A DNA stretch of 38,168 nt from Chamaesiphon sp. 336R_metabinner_41 (GCA_025359915.1 JANYDE010000112.1:1-38168), one strand, 5' to 3'; counted from the first letter of the stretch, positions 1 through 8,797 are shown. Translations and numbers: made by a program. Notes: generated from the letters alone by a model not told the origin.

Positions 1-135
1 AGTAATAAGTAATAAGTAATAAGTAATAAGTAATAAGTAATAAGTAATAAGTAATAAGTAATAAGTAATAAGTAATAAGTAATAAGTAATAAGTAATAAG
101 TAATAAGTAATAAGTAATAAGTAATAAGTAATAAG
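1..135. repeat. Heptanucleotide tandem repeat (TAAGTAA), about 19 copies
   Basis: The first 135 bases are an almost perfect 7-bp tandem repeat with unit AGTAATA/TAAGTAA, about 19 copies, probably continuing left of the window. Heptanucleotide tandem repeats (STRR sequences) are known from filamentous cyanobacteria. A two-copy relic of the same word lies near 29247. Positions 136-378 after the array hold no convincing gene; they include a C/T-rich stretch near 155-175 and must contain the promoter of the next gene. Confidence 0.95.
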
Positions 136-378
136 TTAGACTACCATCAGCTCTGCCCAACTCCCATCTCCCAGGTATTTTCTCACTGTTTACCGCTCTG
201 CGTAACAAATATTAATGGCTGAAAGAGTTGCTTCTCATAATTGGGACTGAGAGATTACCGACCAATTTAGCTGCCAGAATCCCTACGCTACAAGGTTTAC
301 TGCCTTGCGTCGCAACCAACTACCCCATATAATGGCTTTATATAAATAAACATTAAGTCAACAATATCAATAATTATT

Positions 379-1068
379 TTGGTTAATCCTAGCTATAAAT
401 CCCGTGAGATTGACGGTACATGGGGATGGCAACTTCAAGGAACTTGGGGAATATTTGCCGCATCAGCATTTTTGGTATCTATCCCCGTCTTCATCGAAGC
501 CCCGCTCGTGCGGCATTATCCAGTCCTTAGCGTTGTCAGTAGCCTGCTTTGGGTTAGTTTGGGATCGATCCTGATTAAACGTCCTCAGAGTCAAATTTGG
601 GGCGATCTCATCCTCGGATTTAGCTGGAGTTGGTTGGCGGGAGCAATTTATTGGGGCTGGTTTAGGTGGGAACCTGCGATTCATTTACCGATCGAGTCGA
701 TCGGTGTACCATTTGCAGTGTGGGCATTATGGCGAGGTTTTGGTAAGATCGGCAGTTTATTCTACCTCGGCTCCCTGCTCGGAACCGCGATCACTGACTT
801 ATATTTCTATCAAGTTGGCTTAATCGACCATTGGAAACAATTGATGGAAGTCGATCCAACCTTAGCTATGCCTATCTTACAGCAAGCCATCTGCCAAGTC
901 CGCACCCCTTGGGGCACCGCATGGGCAATTGTCTTAGTAAATTTACTGTTGGGCGTGGGTATAATACCCTTAGGGACAAAACAGTGGCATTGGTACGCTT
1001 TCAGTGGTGCGGTTCTAACTACCATCGTCGTTGATAGCTTGTTTCTGTGGGTTGCTAGCCATGCCTAA
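379..1068 (+). CDS. DUF3120 family integral membrane protein
   Basis: This is a 229-residue hydrophobic protein with about six predicted membrane segments, beginning near residues 22-40. It matches from memory the DUF3120 family, which is largely cyanobacterial and has no assigned function. The start is TTG at 379. No in-frame ATG occurs before about residue 155, so a TTG start (or one further upstream) is needed. No clear Shine-Dalgarno is visible. It stands alone, with the FHA-cyclase gene beginning 84 bases downstream on the same strand. Confidence 0.8.
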   Translation: MVNPSYKSREIDGTWGWQLQGTWGIFAASAFLVSIPVFIEAPLVRHYPVLSVVSSLLWVSLGSILIKRPQSQIWGDLILGFSWSWLAGAIYWGWFRWEPAIHLPIESIGVPFAVWALWRGFGKIGSLFYLGSLLGTAITDLYFYQVGLIDHWKQLMEVDPTLAMPILQQAICQVRTPWGTAWAIVLVNLLLGVGIIPLGTKQWHWYAFSGAVLTTIVVDSLFLWVASHA

Positions 1069-1152
1069 ATTACTTAAATTATTAGTCTAGATTCGGTTAG
1101 TATTTCCTCAGCAATCTGTGACACTAGTTCACCGTCATATTTTTACCCAACC

Positions 1153-2187
1153 GTGAACCAGGGAATCTCGCCTTATCTACTCTTGAAAACCGACAATGGT
1201 CAACGCCAGCTATCATTAAGTGATGGCAACTGCTGGACTGTTGGTCGAGGTGATGACAACCAATTTGTCGTCAAAGACCGTTGTATTTCACGCAACCATG
1301 CGATGATCCAATATACGGATGCTGGTGATCGCTACCTGATCGATTTGGGTAGTAGCAACGGCACTTTTGTTAATGGACGGAGAGTGAGTATTCCTGTCAC
1401 GATTCATGATGGTGATACGATTACATTCGGCCAAACTGAGTTTGAATTTCATTGTCCTACTGTTAATGACGATGCGCTAGGATTGGATCCAGAAGGCACT
1501 CTTGACGGGACAATTACCTCGATGTTGCATCTGCGCAAGTTGATGTCAGTGATGGTGGTGGACATGCGAAATTTCACCATTCTGACTCGTCAAACTAATG
1601 AAAATCTGCTGTCAGAGGTGATGAGTACTTGGTTCCGCAATGCAGGTGCCATCATCCGTCATCGGGGTAGTTGGGTAGACAAATACATCGGCGATGCACT
1701 GATGGCTTTGTGGTTTCATAATGGGGAAAACGTCACCAAACAAGAGATGATGAATATTCTCTTGGCATTAGACGATCTCAATCACATGACTAAAGAATTA
1801 AATAAACAGTATCCATTACCATTCGAGCTAAAAATTGGAGCCGGAATTAATACAGGTCATGCGATGATTGGGAATGCAGGTAGTGGAGATCGACCTGACT
1901 ATACGGCATTGGGTGATACTGTTAATGCGGCATTTCGACTAGAAGCAATTACCAAAGAACTCAATGCTGAAATTGCGATTGGTTCATCTACTTATCGGTA
2001 TTTAGCACCGCTGCTCGGCAAACATCGGGTGTTTAAAGAATCTTCGGTAGCACTCAAGGGTTATGATGTACCTGCGATCGTTCATGCTACCAATTTTGGA
2101 CCACTCAATGCTTTTTTACAATTAGCAAATGCTGGCACTAGTCACGATCTGATTCAACCTCAAACCAATTTAATTCAGAAAACATAA
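1153..2187 (+). CDS. FHA domain-containing class III adenylate cyclase
   Basis: This 344-residue protein has an N-terminal FHA domain (about residues 25-100; GRGDDNQ, SRNHAMI and GSSNGTFVNGR are visible) and a C-terminal class III nucleotide cyclase domain (about 130-310). The two metal-binding aspartates lie in VVDMRNFT and KYIGDALMALW. The substrate-selecting pair is Lys in DKYIGD and Asp/Thr in PDYTALGD, as in adenylate rather than guanylate cyclases. The transition-state Asn and Arg lie in VNAAFRLE. The FHA domain implies control by a phosphothreonine partner and the product should be cAMP. No membrane segment is seen, so it should be cytosolic. The start is GTG; no early in-frame ATG is available. 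Confidence 0.88.
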   Translation: MNQGISPYLLLKTDNGQRQLSLSDGNCWTVGRGDDNQFVVKDRCISRNHAMIQYTDAGDRYLIDLGSSNGTFVNGRRVSIPVTIHDGDTITFGQTEFEFHCPTVNDDALGLDPEGTLDGTITSMLHLRKLMSVMVVDMRNFTILTRQTNENLLSEVMSTWFRNAGAIIRHRGSWVDKYIGDALMALWFHNGENVTKQEMMNILLALDDLNHMTKELNKQYPLPFELKIGAGINTGHAMIGNAGSGDRPDYTALGDTVNAAFRLEAITKELNAEIAIGSSTYRYLAPLLGKHRVFKESSVALKGYDVPAIVHATNFGPLNAFLQLANAGTSHDLIQPQTNLIQKT

Positions 2188-2242
2188 ACTTTAGGGTTCG
2201 ATTAATAATTCGGGTGTTGCTGATTTGCGGTGTGATTTGACA

Positions 2243-2294
2243 CCGAAATTTAGAGTAGGGGCAATTCATGAATTGCCCCTACTCTAAATTTCGG
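2243..2294. repeat. 52-bp perfect palindrome
   Basis: Two 26-bp arms meet without a spacer at 2268/2269, and every base pairs. The centre is AATTCATGAATT flanked by GGGGC/GCCCC. It lies between the convergent cyclase and P450 genes, so it could terminate both transcripts. The core GGGGCAATTCATGAATTGC resembles a dispersed cyanobacterial repeat, so it may be a small mobile palindrome rather than a dedicated terminator. Confidence 0.85.
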
Positions 2295-2301
2295 GGATTG
2301 C

Positions 2302-3663
2302 CTAACCGAGTGAATCATACTTTTTAGAAACCACCTTAGCAATAATCCCACCTTTTGGTCCCAATGTTACCCCGCGACGAGCTGGAAGTGCTGGCAATGT
2401 ACCAGTGAGTTCGAGTTGGCAGTGGGTGAGGATTTCAACCAAGACTAATTTCAGTTCTAATTGTGCCAAAGCCATCCCCAGACAGCGACGACTACCACCG
2501 CCGAATGGTAAATATTCATAGGGTGAAAATTGGCGTTCTAAAAAGCGTTCTGGTTTAAATAAATGTGGTTCGGGATAGAGATCTTCGCGCTGATGAGTCA
2601 GATAAATACAACCGGAAACAATTGTTCCTGCTGCGATTTCGTAGCCTTGAAGAGATACTGGTTCCTGAGCGATGCGTGGGAAGGTGAGCATCCCGACGGG
2701 GTAAATGCGTAAAGTTTCCGAACATACAGCATTTAGATATGGTAGTTTGCTAATGACGATCGGATCTCGTTCTGTGCCCAATGTGGCAATTTCCGTCAGT
2801 AATTTTTGTTTGACTTCGGGTAGATAATTTACCCAATAAACTGCCCAGGCAAGGGCGGTTGCCGTAGTTTCGTGTCCGGCAAATAGTAACGTCATCAATT
2901 CGTCATGCAATTCCAAATCGTTCATGCCATGACCATCTGCATCCACTGCACCAATTAACAGCGTTAAAATATCTGTCTTGTCAGATTGATAATTGCGGCG
3001 ACGATTGGTAATCTCTTCATATAATAATCGATCGAGTGCCGATCGATCTCGCAAAAATCTGCCCCACGGACTCCAAGCTCCTAAATCTTTTTGTAATGCA
3101 GGTATCAATAGAAAACTGGCATTAAGTGGAGATTCGATTAGTGAGGCAACTTTTACTAACCCTTCACGAATCAGATCGTAGCGTTCATTTCGATCTAGTC
3201 CAAATACAGTTTGGAGAATTATATCCAGGGAAATAGGCTGCATTTGCTCCCTGAGATTAATCGTCTCACCAACTTGCCATCGATCGATCGCCTTTCGGGA
3301 AATAGAGCAAATTAGATCCGTATAACCGCGAACTTTATCACCATGAAATTGCGGCATCACCAACTGTCTGCGCTGCCGATGTTCATGCCCATCTAATAAG
3401 ATTACACCACGATCTCCTAAAAAAGGTTGTAAGATTTGGTTAATCGAACCAGGTGCCGAAAATTGTTTGGTATCGTTAGTTAATACCTGTTGAATTGTTT
3501 GAGGATTGCTAATCATCACCGCACCATTGAGTGCGCCCAACATATTAAGTCTAAAAATATCGCCACACTGCCGCTCATATTTATGTAAATACTTAAGTGG
3601 TTCGGAAATCCACTGCCAAAGCTGAATCGCACTAGACGTATTAATACTAGGGGGCAAAGTCAT
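2302..3663 (-). CDS. Cytochrome P450, CYP110-like
   Basis: This is a 453-residue P450 counted from the ATG at 3663. Hallmarks are the I-helix oxygen-activation motif AGHETTA (about 262-268), the K-helix ETLR (316-319), the PERF region, and the haem-binding loop FGGGSRRCLG with the cysteine at about 394. Overall it resembles cyanobacterial CYP110 enzymes, which hydroxylate fatty acids or terpenes. The substrate cannot be read from sequence. The frame stays open to an ATG at 3741, but those 26 residues are encoded by a short inverted-repeat element (3681-3785). The MTLPP start fits the family N-terminus better. No strong Shine-Dalgarno precedes it. Confidence 0.88.
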   Translation of the reverse strand: MTLPPSINTSSAIQLWQWISEPLKYLHKYERQCGDIFRLNMLGALNGAVMISNPQTIQQVLTNDTKQFSAPGSINQILQPFLGDRGVILLDGHEHRQRRQLVMPQFHGDKVRGYTDLICSISRKAIDRWQVGETINLREQMQPISLDIILQTVFGLDRNERYDLIREGLVKVASLIESPLNASFLLIPALQKDLGAWSPWGRFLRDRSALDRLLYEEITNRRRNYQSDKTDILTLLIGAVDADGHGMNDLELHDELMTLLFAGHETTATALAWAVYWVNYLPEVKQKLLTEIATLGTERDPIVISKLPYLNAVCSETLRIYPVGMLTFPRIAQEPVSLQGYEIAAGTIVSGCIYLTHQREDLYPEPHLFKPERFLERQFSPYEYLPFGGGSRRCLGMALAQLELKLVLVEILTHCQLELTGTLPALPARRGVTLGPKGGIIAKVVSKKYDSLG

Positions 3664-3680
3664 AAAATTTTGAATAATGT

Positions 3681-3785
3681 CTAGTCCTGAGCGGCGTAAG
3701 TAAAGTAAAGTAACCATTACCTTTGTTCTCTTCTTTCCCATTTCTTCCCGAAATAGTACCTGGATTTACGCCGCTCAGTACTAGT
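3681..3785. mobile_element. MITE-like element, copy 1
   Basis: This 105-bp segment is bounded by 19-bp inverted repeats: CTAGTCCTGAGCGGCGTAA at the left, and its complement at the right with one mismatch. It has no coding capacity. A diverged relative lies at 6802-6907. Flanking TA dinucleotides would suit an IS630/mariner-type target, but this is inference. It sits directly upstream of the P450 start and therefore inside its likely promoter or leader. Confidence 0.75.
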
Positions 3786-4059
3786 ATATTCTTACATCTT
3801 GCACCAATATACAGTTACTATTTCTGACATTGACTTAAAGGCTATGTTGAGCGTGTTCCTTTACCCTTTACCCTTTCCCCTACTTCACTAGAAATTTTGC
3901 CTCTAGTACAAGTGAATGTCCCCACAGCCATTTCAACGAAAAAGTCCCGCCCGTTAGCATAAATTGTTAACATGGAAGGCAGTTCACTAGGATCGATTCA
4001 AGAACTGCTAATAGCTACGCTGAACTCCTAAATACCGTGAAATAACGAGATTAGACTAT
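3786..4059. other. Intergenic region between P450 and ABC exporter
   Basis: This is a non-coding gap between divergent genes. It contains a short CCTTTACCCTTTA-type direct repeat near 3860 and must include the promoter of the ABC exporter operon. I see no RNA gene or clear operator. Confidence 0.5.
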
Positions 4060-5079
4060 ATGGCAGCCGCAGTACTCATTCAAAATCTGTGCAAGAGCTA
4101 TGGTACCGTTCCGGCGGTTAAAGATGTATCTTTCCAGGTTAATCAGGGCGAAATTTTTGGTTTACTAGGGCCGAATGGAGCGGGTAAAACTACCACCATT
4201 CGCTGTCTCTGTACCCTAGCAAAGCCCGATAGTGGCACGATCGAACTTGGAGGCGTTTCTGTCGTCGATCAGCCCCGTGAAGCCAGGAAGAGGCTGGGGT
4301 ATGTCGCGCAGGAAGTCGCGCTCGACAAGATTTTGACAGGGAGAGAATTATTAGAACTCCAAGCCGCGCTCTACCACATTCCCAAGGTAGAAGCCAGACA
4401 ACGGATTGAGGTGCTCTTAGAGGTACTCGATTTACAAAGTTATGCGGATAAAAAAACAGGGACATATTCCGGTGGACTAAAACGGCGGATTGATTTGGCG
4501 GCGGGGTTGTTGCACCAGCCAGAAGTTTTGGTACTAGATGAGCCGACAGTGGGATTGGATATTGAGAGTCGGGTAGTAGTTTGGGACTTTTTGCGCCAAC
4601 TGCGATCGAGTGGGACTACTATAGTAATTACCAGTCATTATCTCGAAGAAATTGATGCTTTAGCCGATCGAGTAGGAATTATCGATCGAGGATTAGTTAT
4701 CGCTGAAGGTACGCCATCTGCACTGAAAAATCGCTTAGGTGGCGACAGAATTACGCTCCGCATTCGGGAATTTACACCTGTTGCCGAAGCGGAAAGAGCT
4801 AGGCATTTGTTGAGCCAATTATCCTGTGTGCAGGAAGCAAAAGTTAATGATAATCAGGCTAACGCGCTCAACTTGGTAGTCACGCCAGACCGCGATGTGC
4901 TAATGACAATTCAACAGTCATTACAGACGGCGGAATTACCCATCTTTGGCATCTCCCAATCGCGTCCTAGTTTGGATGATGTCTATCTAGCCGCTACTGG
5001 TAAAACATTGCTAGATGCCGAACTCAGCGCGGCGAGTAGTCGCGATCTCAAGGCTGAAAAAAAACAAAGTATGAGGTAG
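4060..5079 (+). CDS. ABC transporter ATP-binding protein, DrrA-type
   Basis: This is a 339-residue nucleotide-binding subunit of an ABC-2 exporter. Visible motifs are Walker A GPNGAGKTT (about residues 35-43), Q-loop around VAQEVAL, signature YSGGLKRR, Walker B VLVLDEPTVGLD, and the switch histidine in ITSHYLEE. About 100 residues follow the ATPase core, as in DrrA-like daunorubicin resistance ATPases. It is the first gene of an operon with a small membrane protein and the permease (5472). Likely cargo is a lipid, drug or polysaccharide, but it is not specified by sequence. Confidence 0.9.
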   Translation: MAAAVLIQNLCKSYGTVPAVKDVSFQVNQGEIFGLLGPNGAGKTTTIRCLCTLAKPDSGTIELGGVSVVDQPREARKRLGYVAQEVALDKILTGRELLELQAALYHIPKVEARQRIEVLLEVLDLQSYADKKTGTYSGGLKRRIDLAAGLLHQPEVLVLDEPTVGLDIESRVVVWDFLRQLRSSGTTIVITSHYLEEIDALADRVGIIDRGLVIAEGTPSALKNRLGGDRITLRIREFTPVAEAERARHLLSQLSCVQEAKVNDNQANALNLVVTPDRDVLMTIQQSLQTAELPIFGISQSRPSLDDVYLAATGKTLLDAELSAASSRDLKAEKKQSMR

Positions 5080-5108
5080 TAATTATTAATTATTAATTAT
5101 TAATTAAT
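5080..5108. repeat. Heptanucleotide tandem repeat (TAATTAT)
   Basis: About four units of a 7-bp repeat begin at the end of the ABC ATPase gene. The unit is unrelated to that at 1-135 but has the same period. Confidence 0.8.
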
Positions 5109-5173
5109 GATTGATGATTATTATTTCAAGGGGTTTAGATGCTGCTGGTTTGCTAAAGGGTAAAGGGTTTTGA

Positions 5174-5428
5174 ATGGAAGTAAAAGTTTATGCGAAAATA
5201 GGGCTAGTTTTAATTATTGCTTCTTGTCTATTGTGGGTAGCAATATTATTCGTCCCGCTGCTACCTTTACCGCTTGCCCAAAAAACATTAATTGTTACTA
5301 GTTTATTCATAATTAGTGAAGTGATTTTCTGGTTGGGTATACTATTAACAGGAAAAGAACTCGCCCATCGCTATCGGCGCAAGCTAAACCCCCTCAATTG
5401 GTGGCGAAAAATCACTAATAAACGCTAA
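5174..5428 (+). CDS. Small membrane protein, transporter suffix domain-like
   Basis: This 84-residue protein has two membrane segments (about residues 8-30 and 36-58) and a basic C-terminus (HRYRRKLNPLNWWRK). It resembles the short proteins annotated as transporter suffix domain proteins. It lies 94 bases after the ATPase and 43 bases before the permease, so it is probably co-transcribed and may be an accessory subunit. This role is inferred from position. Confidence 0.7.
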   Translation: MEVKVYAKIGLVLIIASCLLWVAILFVPLLPLPLAQKTLIVTSLFIISEVIFWLGILLTGKELAHRYRRKLNPLNWWRKITNKR

Positions 5429-5471
5429 TTTCTCCCAGTCTCCCAGTCTCCCATCTCCCCACAACCATATC

Positions 5472-6365
5472 ATGAGCGGCACTATCAACACATCTAACTC
5501 TGTAAATGTTCGATCGAGCGATATCTATAGATCTCGCGAACCATTGGAATCGAATCAGCTTGCAGATTTTATCCAGGAAACATTAGCCCTAACGAAACGG
5601 CTATTTATCCAACTCCAGCGTCGCCCTTCGACACTAATTGCAGGCATCGTACAACCGTTGATGTGGTTGGTATTATTCGGCGCATTATTTCAAAATGCAC
5701 CCCAGGGGATGATGGGAAATGACTTGAGTTATGGACAATTTTTAGGTGCGGGAGTCATTGTGTTTACCGCCTTTGCGGGAGCATTAAATGCTGGATTACC
5801 TGTAATGTTCGATCGAGAGTTTGGCTTTCTGAATCGGTTACTAGTCGCACCTTTAGCATCACGTTACTCGATCGTCGCCGCTTCCGCAATTTATATCGTA
5901 GCATTGAGTCTGATTCAGACCGCTGCAATTATTGGCGTAAGTGCGATCATGGGTGCTGGTTTACCGAGTCTTACCGGATTAGCAGCGATTACGTTGATTA
6001 TTCTGCTGCTCGTCTTGGGCGTAACAGCGATGAGTCTAGGATTTACATTCGCCCTACCTGGACACATCGAACTAATTGCGGTAATTTTCGTAATTAACCT
6101 CCCCCTATTATTTGCCAGCACTGCCTTAGCACCACTAACATTTATGCCCCAATGGTTGCAGATTGTCGCCTGTCTCAATCCGCTCACATATGCGATCGAG
6201 CCAATTAGATACTTGTATACTCATCCACAATGGAATCTAACTAGTGTCGTCCTTCAGGCTCCCTGGGGATCCATCTCCTTTGGCTCCTCACTGCTGATTC
6301 TAGTTAGTTTTATGCTACTTACCCTAACCGCAATTCAACCCCTATTAAAACGCCGTTTAGCTTAA
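5472..6365 (+). CDS. ABC-2 type transporter permease
   Basis: This is a 297-residue ABC-2 family permease with a cytoplasmic N-terminus of about 45 residues and about six membrane segments. The conserved central block (NAGLPVMFDREFGFLNRLL) and the C-terminal part (ACLNPLTYAIEPIRYL) are typical. It pairs with the DrrA-type ATPase at 4060. The start codon at 5472 is preceded by a pyrimidine-rich repeat of CTCCCAGT words (5430-5460) with no Shine-Dalgarno, so translation may be coupled to the upstream genes. Confidence 0.9.
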   Translation: MSGTINTSNSVNVRSSDIYRSREPLESNQLADFIQETLALTKRLFIQLQRRPSTLIAGIVQPLMWLVLFGALFQNAPQGMMGNDLSYGQFLGAGVIVFTAFAGALNAGLPVMFDREFGFLNRLLVAPLASRYSIVAASAIYIVALSLIQTAAIIGVSAIMGAGLPSLTGLAAITLIILLLVLGVTAMSLGFTFALPGHIELIAVIFVINLPLLFASTALAPLTFMPQWLQIVACLNPLTYAIEPIRYLYTHPQWNLTSVVLQAPWGSISFGSSLLILVSFMLLTLTAIQPLLKRRLA

Positions 6366-6466
6366 TCTGAGGAACTATCTGAGAATTTCAGACATCTTAA
6401 TTTATAACCTCCTCAAAGTGCGGTTTCGACAACATTGTCATCAGCCCTTTATTCACACTCAACGTC

Positions 6467-6778
6467 ATGAAACTATCGCTCACATCTGCCTGTGTATTGC
6501 TAGGATTATCAATCTCCCTAATTCCCACAATTGCTTCAGCGCAATATAACGATCCTTATAGCAATAATAACGGTAACGATCCTTTCAAACGAGCAGCCTC
6601 CGGCGATACATCTGGCTTGCTAAATCTCATTAACCAAGCTCAAATCAATAGCAAGATTAATCCAAATTACGGCAATCAGCAACAAGAACAAATTAAATCA
6701 GCAACCGATGATTTCCGCGCGCTTCAATTGCAAGTATTGCGCGAACAAAGCAAAAAAAATAATCCAGCAGAAAAATAG
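6467..6778 (+). CDS. Secreted or periplasmic hypothetical protein
   Basis: This 103-residue protein has a clear signal peptide: MKLS, a hydrophobic stretch, then ASA cleavage at about residue 25. The mature part of about 78 residues is rich in Asn and Gln, with no cysteines and a basic tail (SKKNNPAEK). I do not recognise a family beyond similar unannotated cyanobacterial proteins. It lies about 100 bases after the exporter operon and could be read through from it. Confidence 0.65.
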   Translation: MKLSLTSACVLLGLSISLIPTIASAQYNDPYSNNNGNDPFKRAASGDTSGLLNLINQAQINSKINPNYGNQQQEQIKSATDDFRALQLQVLREQSKKNNPAEK

Positions 6779-6801
6779 TTGATAGTTGATAGCTTTAACT
6801 C

Positions 6802-6907
6802 CTAGTACTAGGCGGCGTAAATAAAGCCACCATTTCCCATACGCTATTTCTTGCTCCCAGCTCCCCTCTTTCCTAAAATAGTACTTAGATTTATGCCGAT
6901 CATGATT
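6802..6907. mobile_element. MITE-like element, copy 2 (diverged)
   Basis: The left end CTAGTACTAGGCGGCGTAAA and the right part (AAATAGTACTTAGATTTATG then CCG) align with the element at 3681-3785, and so do the interior words ACCATT and TATTTCTT. The right inverted repeat has decayed. It lies between the secreted protein gene and the small membrane gene on the other strand, touching the stop codon of the latter. Confidence 0.65.
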
Positions 6908-7085
6908 AGCGTTTGGTAATTAAAATACTGTAGATGAAAAAAGTGGCAATTGCTAGGAAAATCAATCCTAGCAACACACCTCCTGGCAGAAAAGTAACGA
7001 TGCCAAAACCGCGCAACAAATAGACTAAAATACTCAAACCGAGACTACCGATAAAAAGATAGGAAAACTTCTGAGTTAAGGGCAT
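6906..7085 (-). CDS. Small two-helix membrane protein (59 aa)
   Basis: An ATG at 7085 opens a 59-residue frame ending at 6906. It begins MPLTQKFSYLF, has two hydrophobic segments (about residues 8-25 and 32-54) joined by LLRGFGIVTFLPGG, and ends ITKR. The LRG-G-TFLPGG linker is reminiscent of a conserved small cyanobacterial membrane protein of unknown role. The start lies 41 bases from the divergent CPBP protease gene, so the two promoters must overlap. Confidence 0.75.
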   Translation of the reverse strand: MPLTQKFSYLFIGSLGLSILVYLLRGFGIVTFLPGGVLLGLIFLAIATFFIYSILITKR

Positions 7086-7125
7086 ATAATAATGGTTTAG
7101 GTATAAAATTTACTTAGCATTTTTA

Positions 7126-8721
7126 ATGACACTCGATCGCCAGAATATCACATCCTTTAAATCGCTGCGCCGCATTGTACTAGGCGTACTAACAGTCTTC
7201 GTCGTACTCAAGCTGATCTTCTCATTAATCGGCACAATCGATCGACCTCAGATTCAAGGGAAATTTGAGTTGTACCAAACCAATCTCGTGTTGCTAGCAT
7301 CCGAATGGAAACCAACAGCAGAGTTGGAAGGTTTAGGTGCCTTACAGACAGCAATTGTCGGGACAGATTTTCTCACAGCAGCTACTAAACAGTATGAAAC
7401 TGCTAGAGAAAGTGATATTTTGGCGATCGATAAGCTTCAGCATAGTTTATCAGATCTATCAACAGTAGCTACTGATAAAAAGGATGAGCAAGCTCTCAAG
7501 ATTCAAGCCAATCTAATTAATACGACGATTGATTCGGCACAGCTCGAAGTCGATAAAATAGACTTACGGATTGGAATTTTACAAGTAGCAAAAAAACAAC
7601 CAGAGCAAGCAATTAAGACTTGGCAAAAAGTTGTTGATACTTCCAAACAATCCACCTCCAAAAATGCCGCCTCATCATTAATCGAGCTTTGGCAACAACC
7701 CTCAGGGATAGATCGAAATACAGCACCCCAAATCGAAGCTGAAATTAATACTAACTTTGATGGCTGGTTTCGCGATCGAGTCCAGCGTCAATTATATACA
7801 GATTTAGGTGACAAGACAGAATTAGCTATCCTCTTACAAACAGAGCAAGTAAAATCTCAAAATGCTTTAATCAAACTAGCATTAAATACGATCCCACGAG
7901 TATTAATCGGATTGAGTGGTGTCGGACTAATTATCTTTTTCACTGTTAGATTCACCATTCGCATAATTCAACGTCAAGAAAACCAATCTATTTCAGACAT
8001 CCTCCTCACAGATATCAACACCCCTTGGTCATCGCCTTGGGATTGGGAGATTATTTGGCAAGTATTCATGCTCGGATTCTTTTTCGTCGGACAGTTTTTG
8101 CTGCCAACTATCTTCGGTGCATTTATTGGTCCAGGTTCATTAACAATGAGAGGACAAGGAATTTATGTCTTTACTAGTTATGCCTTGATGTCTAGCTTGG
8201 CAATTGGCGTACTGTATTTATCGATTAAATCTTATTTCCCACTACCACCAGACTGGTTTAAATTTAACTGGAAATCCAATTGGATCCTGTGGGGTGTTGG
8301 TGGCTACTTAGTCGCTACGCCCATCGTAATTGTGGTTTCGATCATCAATGAGAAAATCTGGCAAGGGCAAGGTGGTAGCAATCCCCTCCTCCAAATCGTC
8401 CTCGAAGGCAAAGATTCCACAGCTCTATTGCTATTTTTCCTCACCGCAGCAATCGCGGCACCACTATTTGAGGAATTCCTATTTCGAGGATTTCTCCTGC
8501 CTTCCTTGACCCGCTATGTCCCTGTGTGGGCAGCGATTTGTCTGAGTGGATTACTGTTTGGAGTTGCCCATTTGAGTCTGTCAGAAATCGTGCCATTAAC
8601 AACCCTCGGTATCATTCTTGGTACCGTCTATGTCCGCACCAAAAACCTACTAGCACCCATGCTGTTACACAGTCTTTGGAATAGCATGACTTTGATCAGT
8701 ATTGGACTTTGGACATCTTGA
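7126..8721 (+). CDS. CPBP family intramembrane metalloprotease with long N-terminal region
   Basis: This is a 531-residue protein. The C-terminal 200 residues are a CPBP (CAAX protease and bacteriocin-processing, Abi) domain: the EExxxR motif is in PLFEEFLFRGF, FxxxH in LFGVAHLS, and a third histidine in MLLHSLWN, so the metal-site residues are intact. The N-terminus has one membrane anchor (residues 17-37), then about 200 mostly helical soluble residues, a second membrane segment near 260-280, and then the multi-spanning domain. Substrates of cyanobacterial CPBP proteins are unknown. The N-terminal domain is not one I recognise. A terminator follows at 8798-8835. Confidence 0.88.
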   Translation: MTLDRQNITSFKSLRRIVLGVLTVFVVLKLIFSLIGTIDRPQIQGKFELYQTNLVLLASEWKPTAELEGLGALQTAIVGTDFLTAATKQYETARESDILAIDKLQHSLSDLSTVATDKKDEQALKIQANLINTTIDSAQLEVDKIDLRIGILQVAKKQPEQAIKTWQKVVDTSKQSTSKNAASSLIELWQQPSGIDRNTAPQIEAEINTNFDGWFRDRVQRQLYTDLGDKTELAILLQTEQVKSQNALIKLALNTIPRVLIGLSGVGLIIFFTVRFTIRIIQRQENQSISDILLTDINTPWSSPWDWEIIWQVFMLGFFFVGQFLLPTIFGAFIGPGSLTMRGQGIYVFTSYALMSSLAIGVLYLSIKSYFPLPPDWFKFNWKSNWILWGVGGYLVATPIVIVVSIINEKIWQGQGGSNPLLQIVLEGKDSTALLLFFLTAAIAAPLFEEFLFRGFLLPSLTRYVPVWAAICLSGLLFGVAHLSLSEIVPLTTLGIILGTVYVRTKNLLAPMLLHSLWNSMTLISIGLWTS

Positions 8722-8797
8722 TATTGGTTGCAACTACAACCAAGTCCTTATGGCGGCGATTTAGTCGCCTTGGGAGCTGCGCTTGCTGGTATTATTT

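Noticed and set aside
3664-3741. N-terminal extension of the P450 by 26 residues
   Set aside because: It is encoded by the MITE-like element; the P450 family N-terminus begins with the MTLPP stretch.
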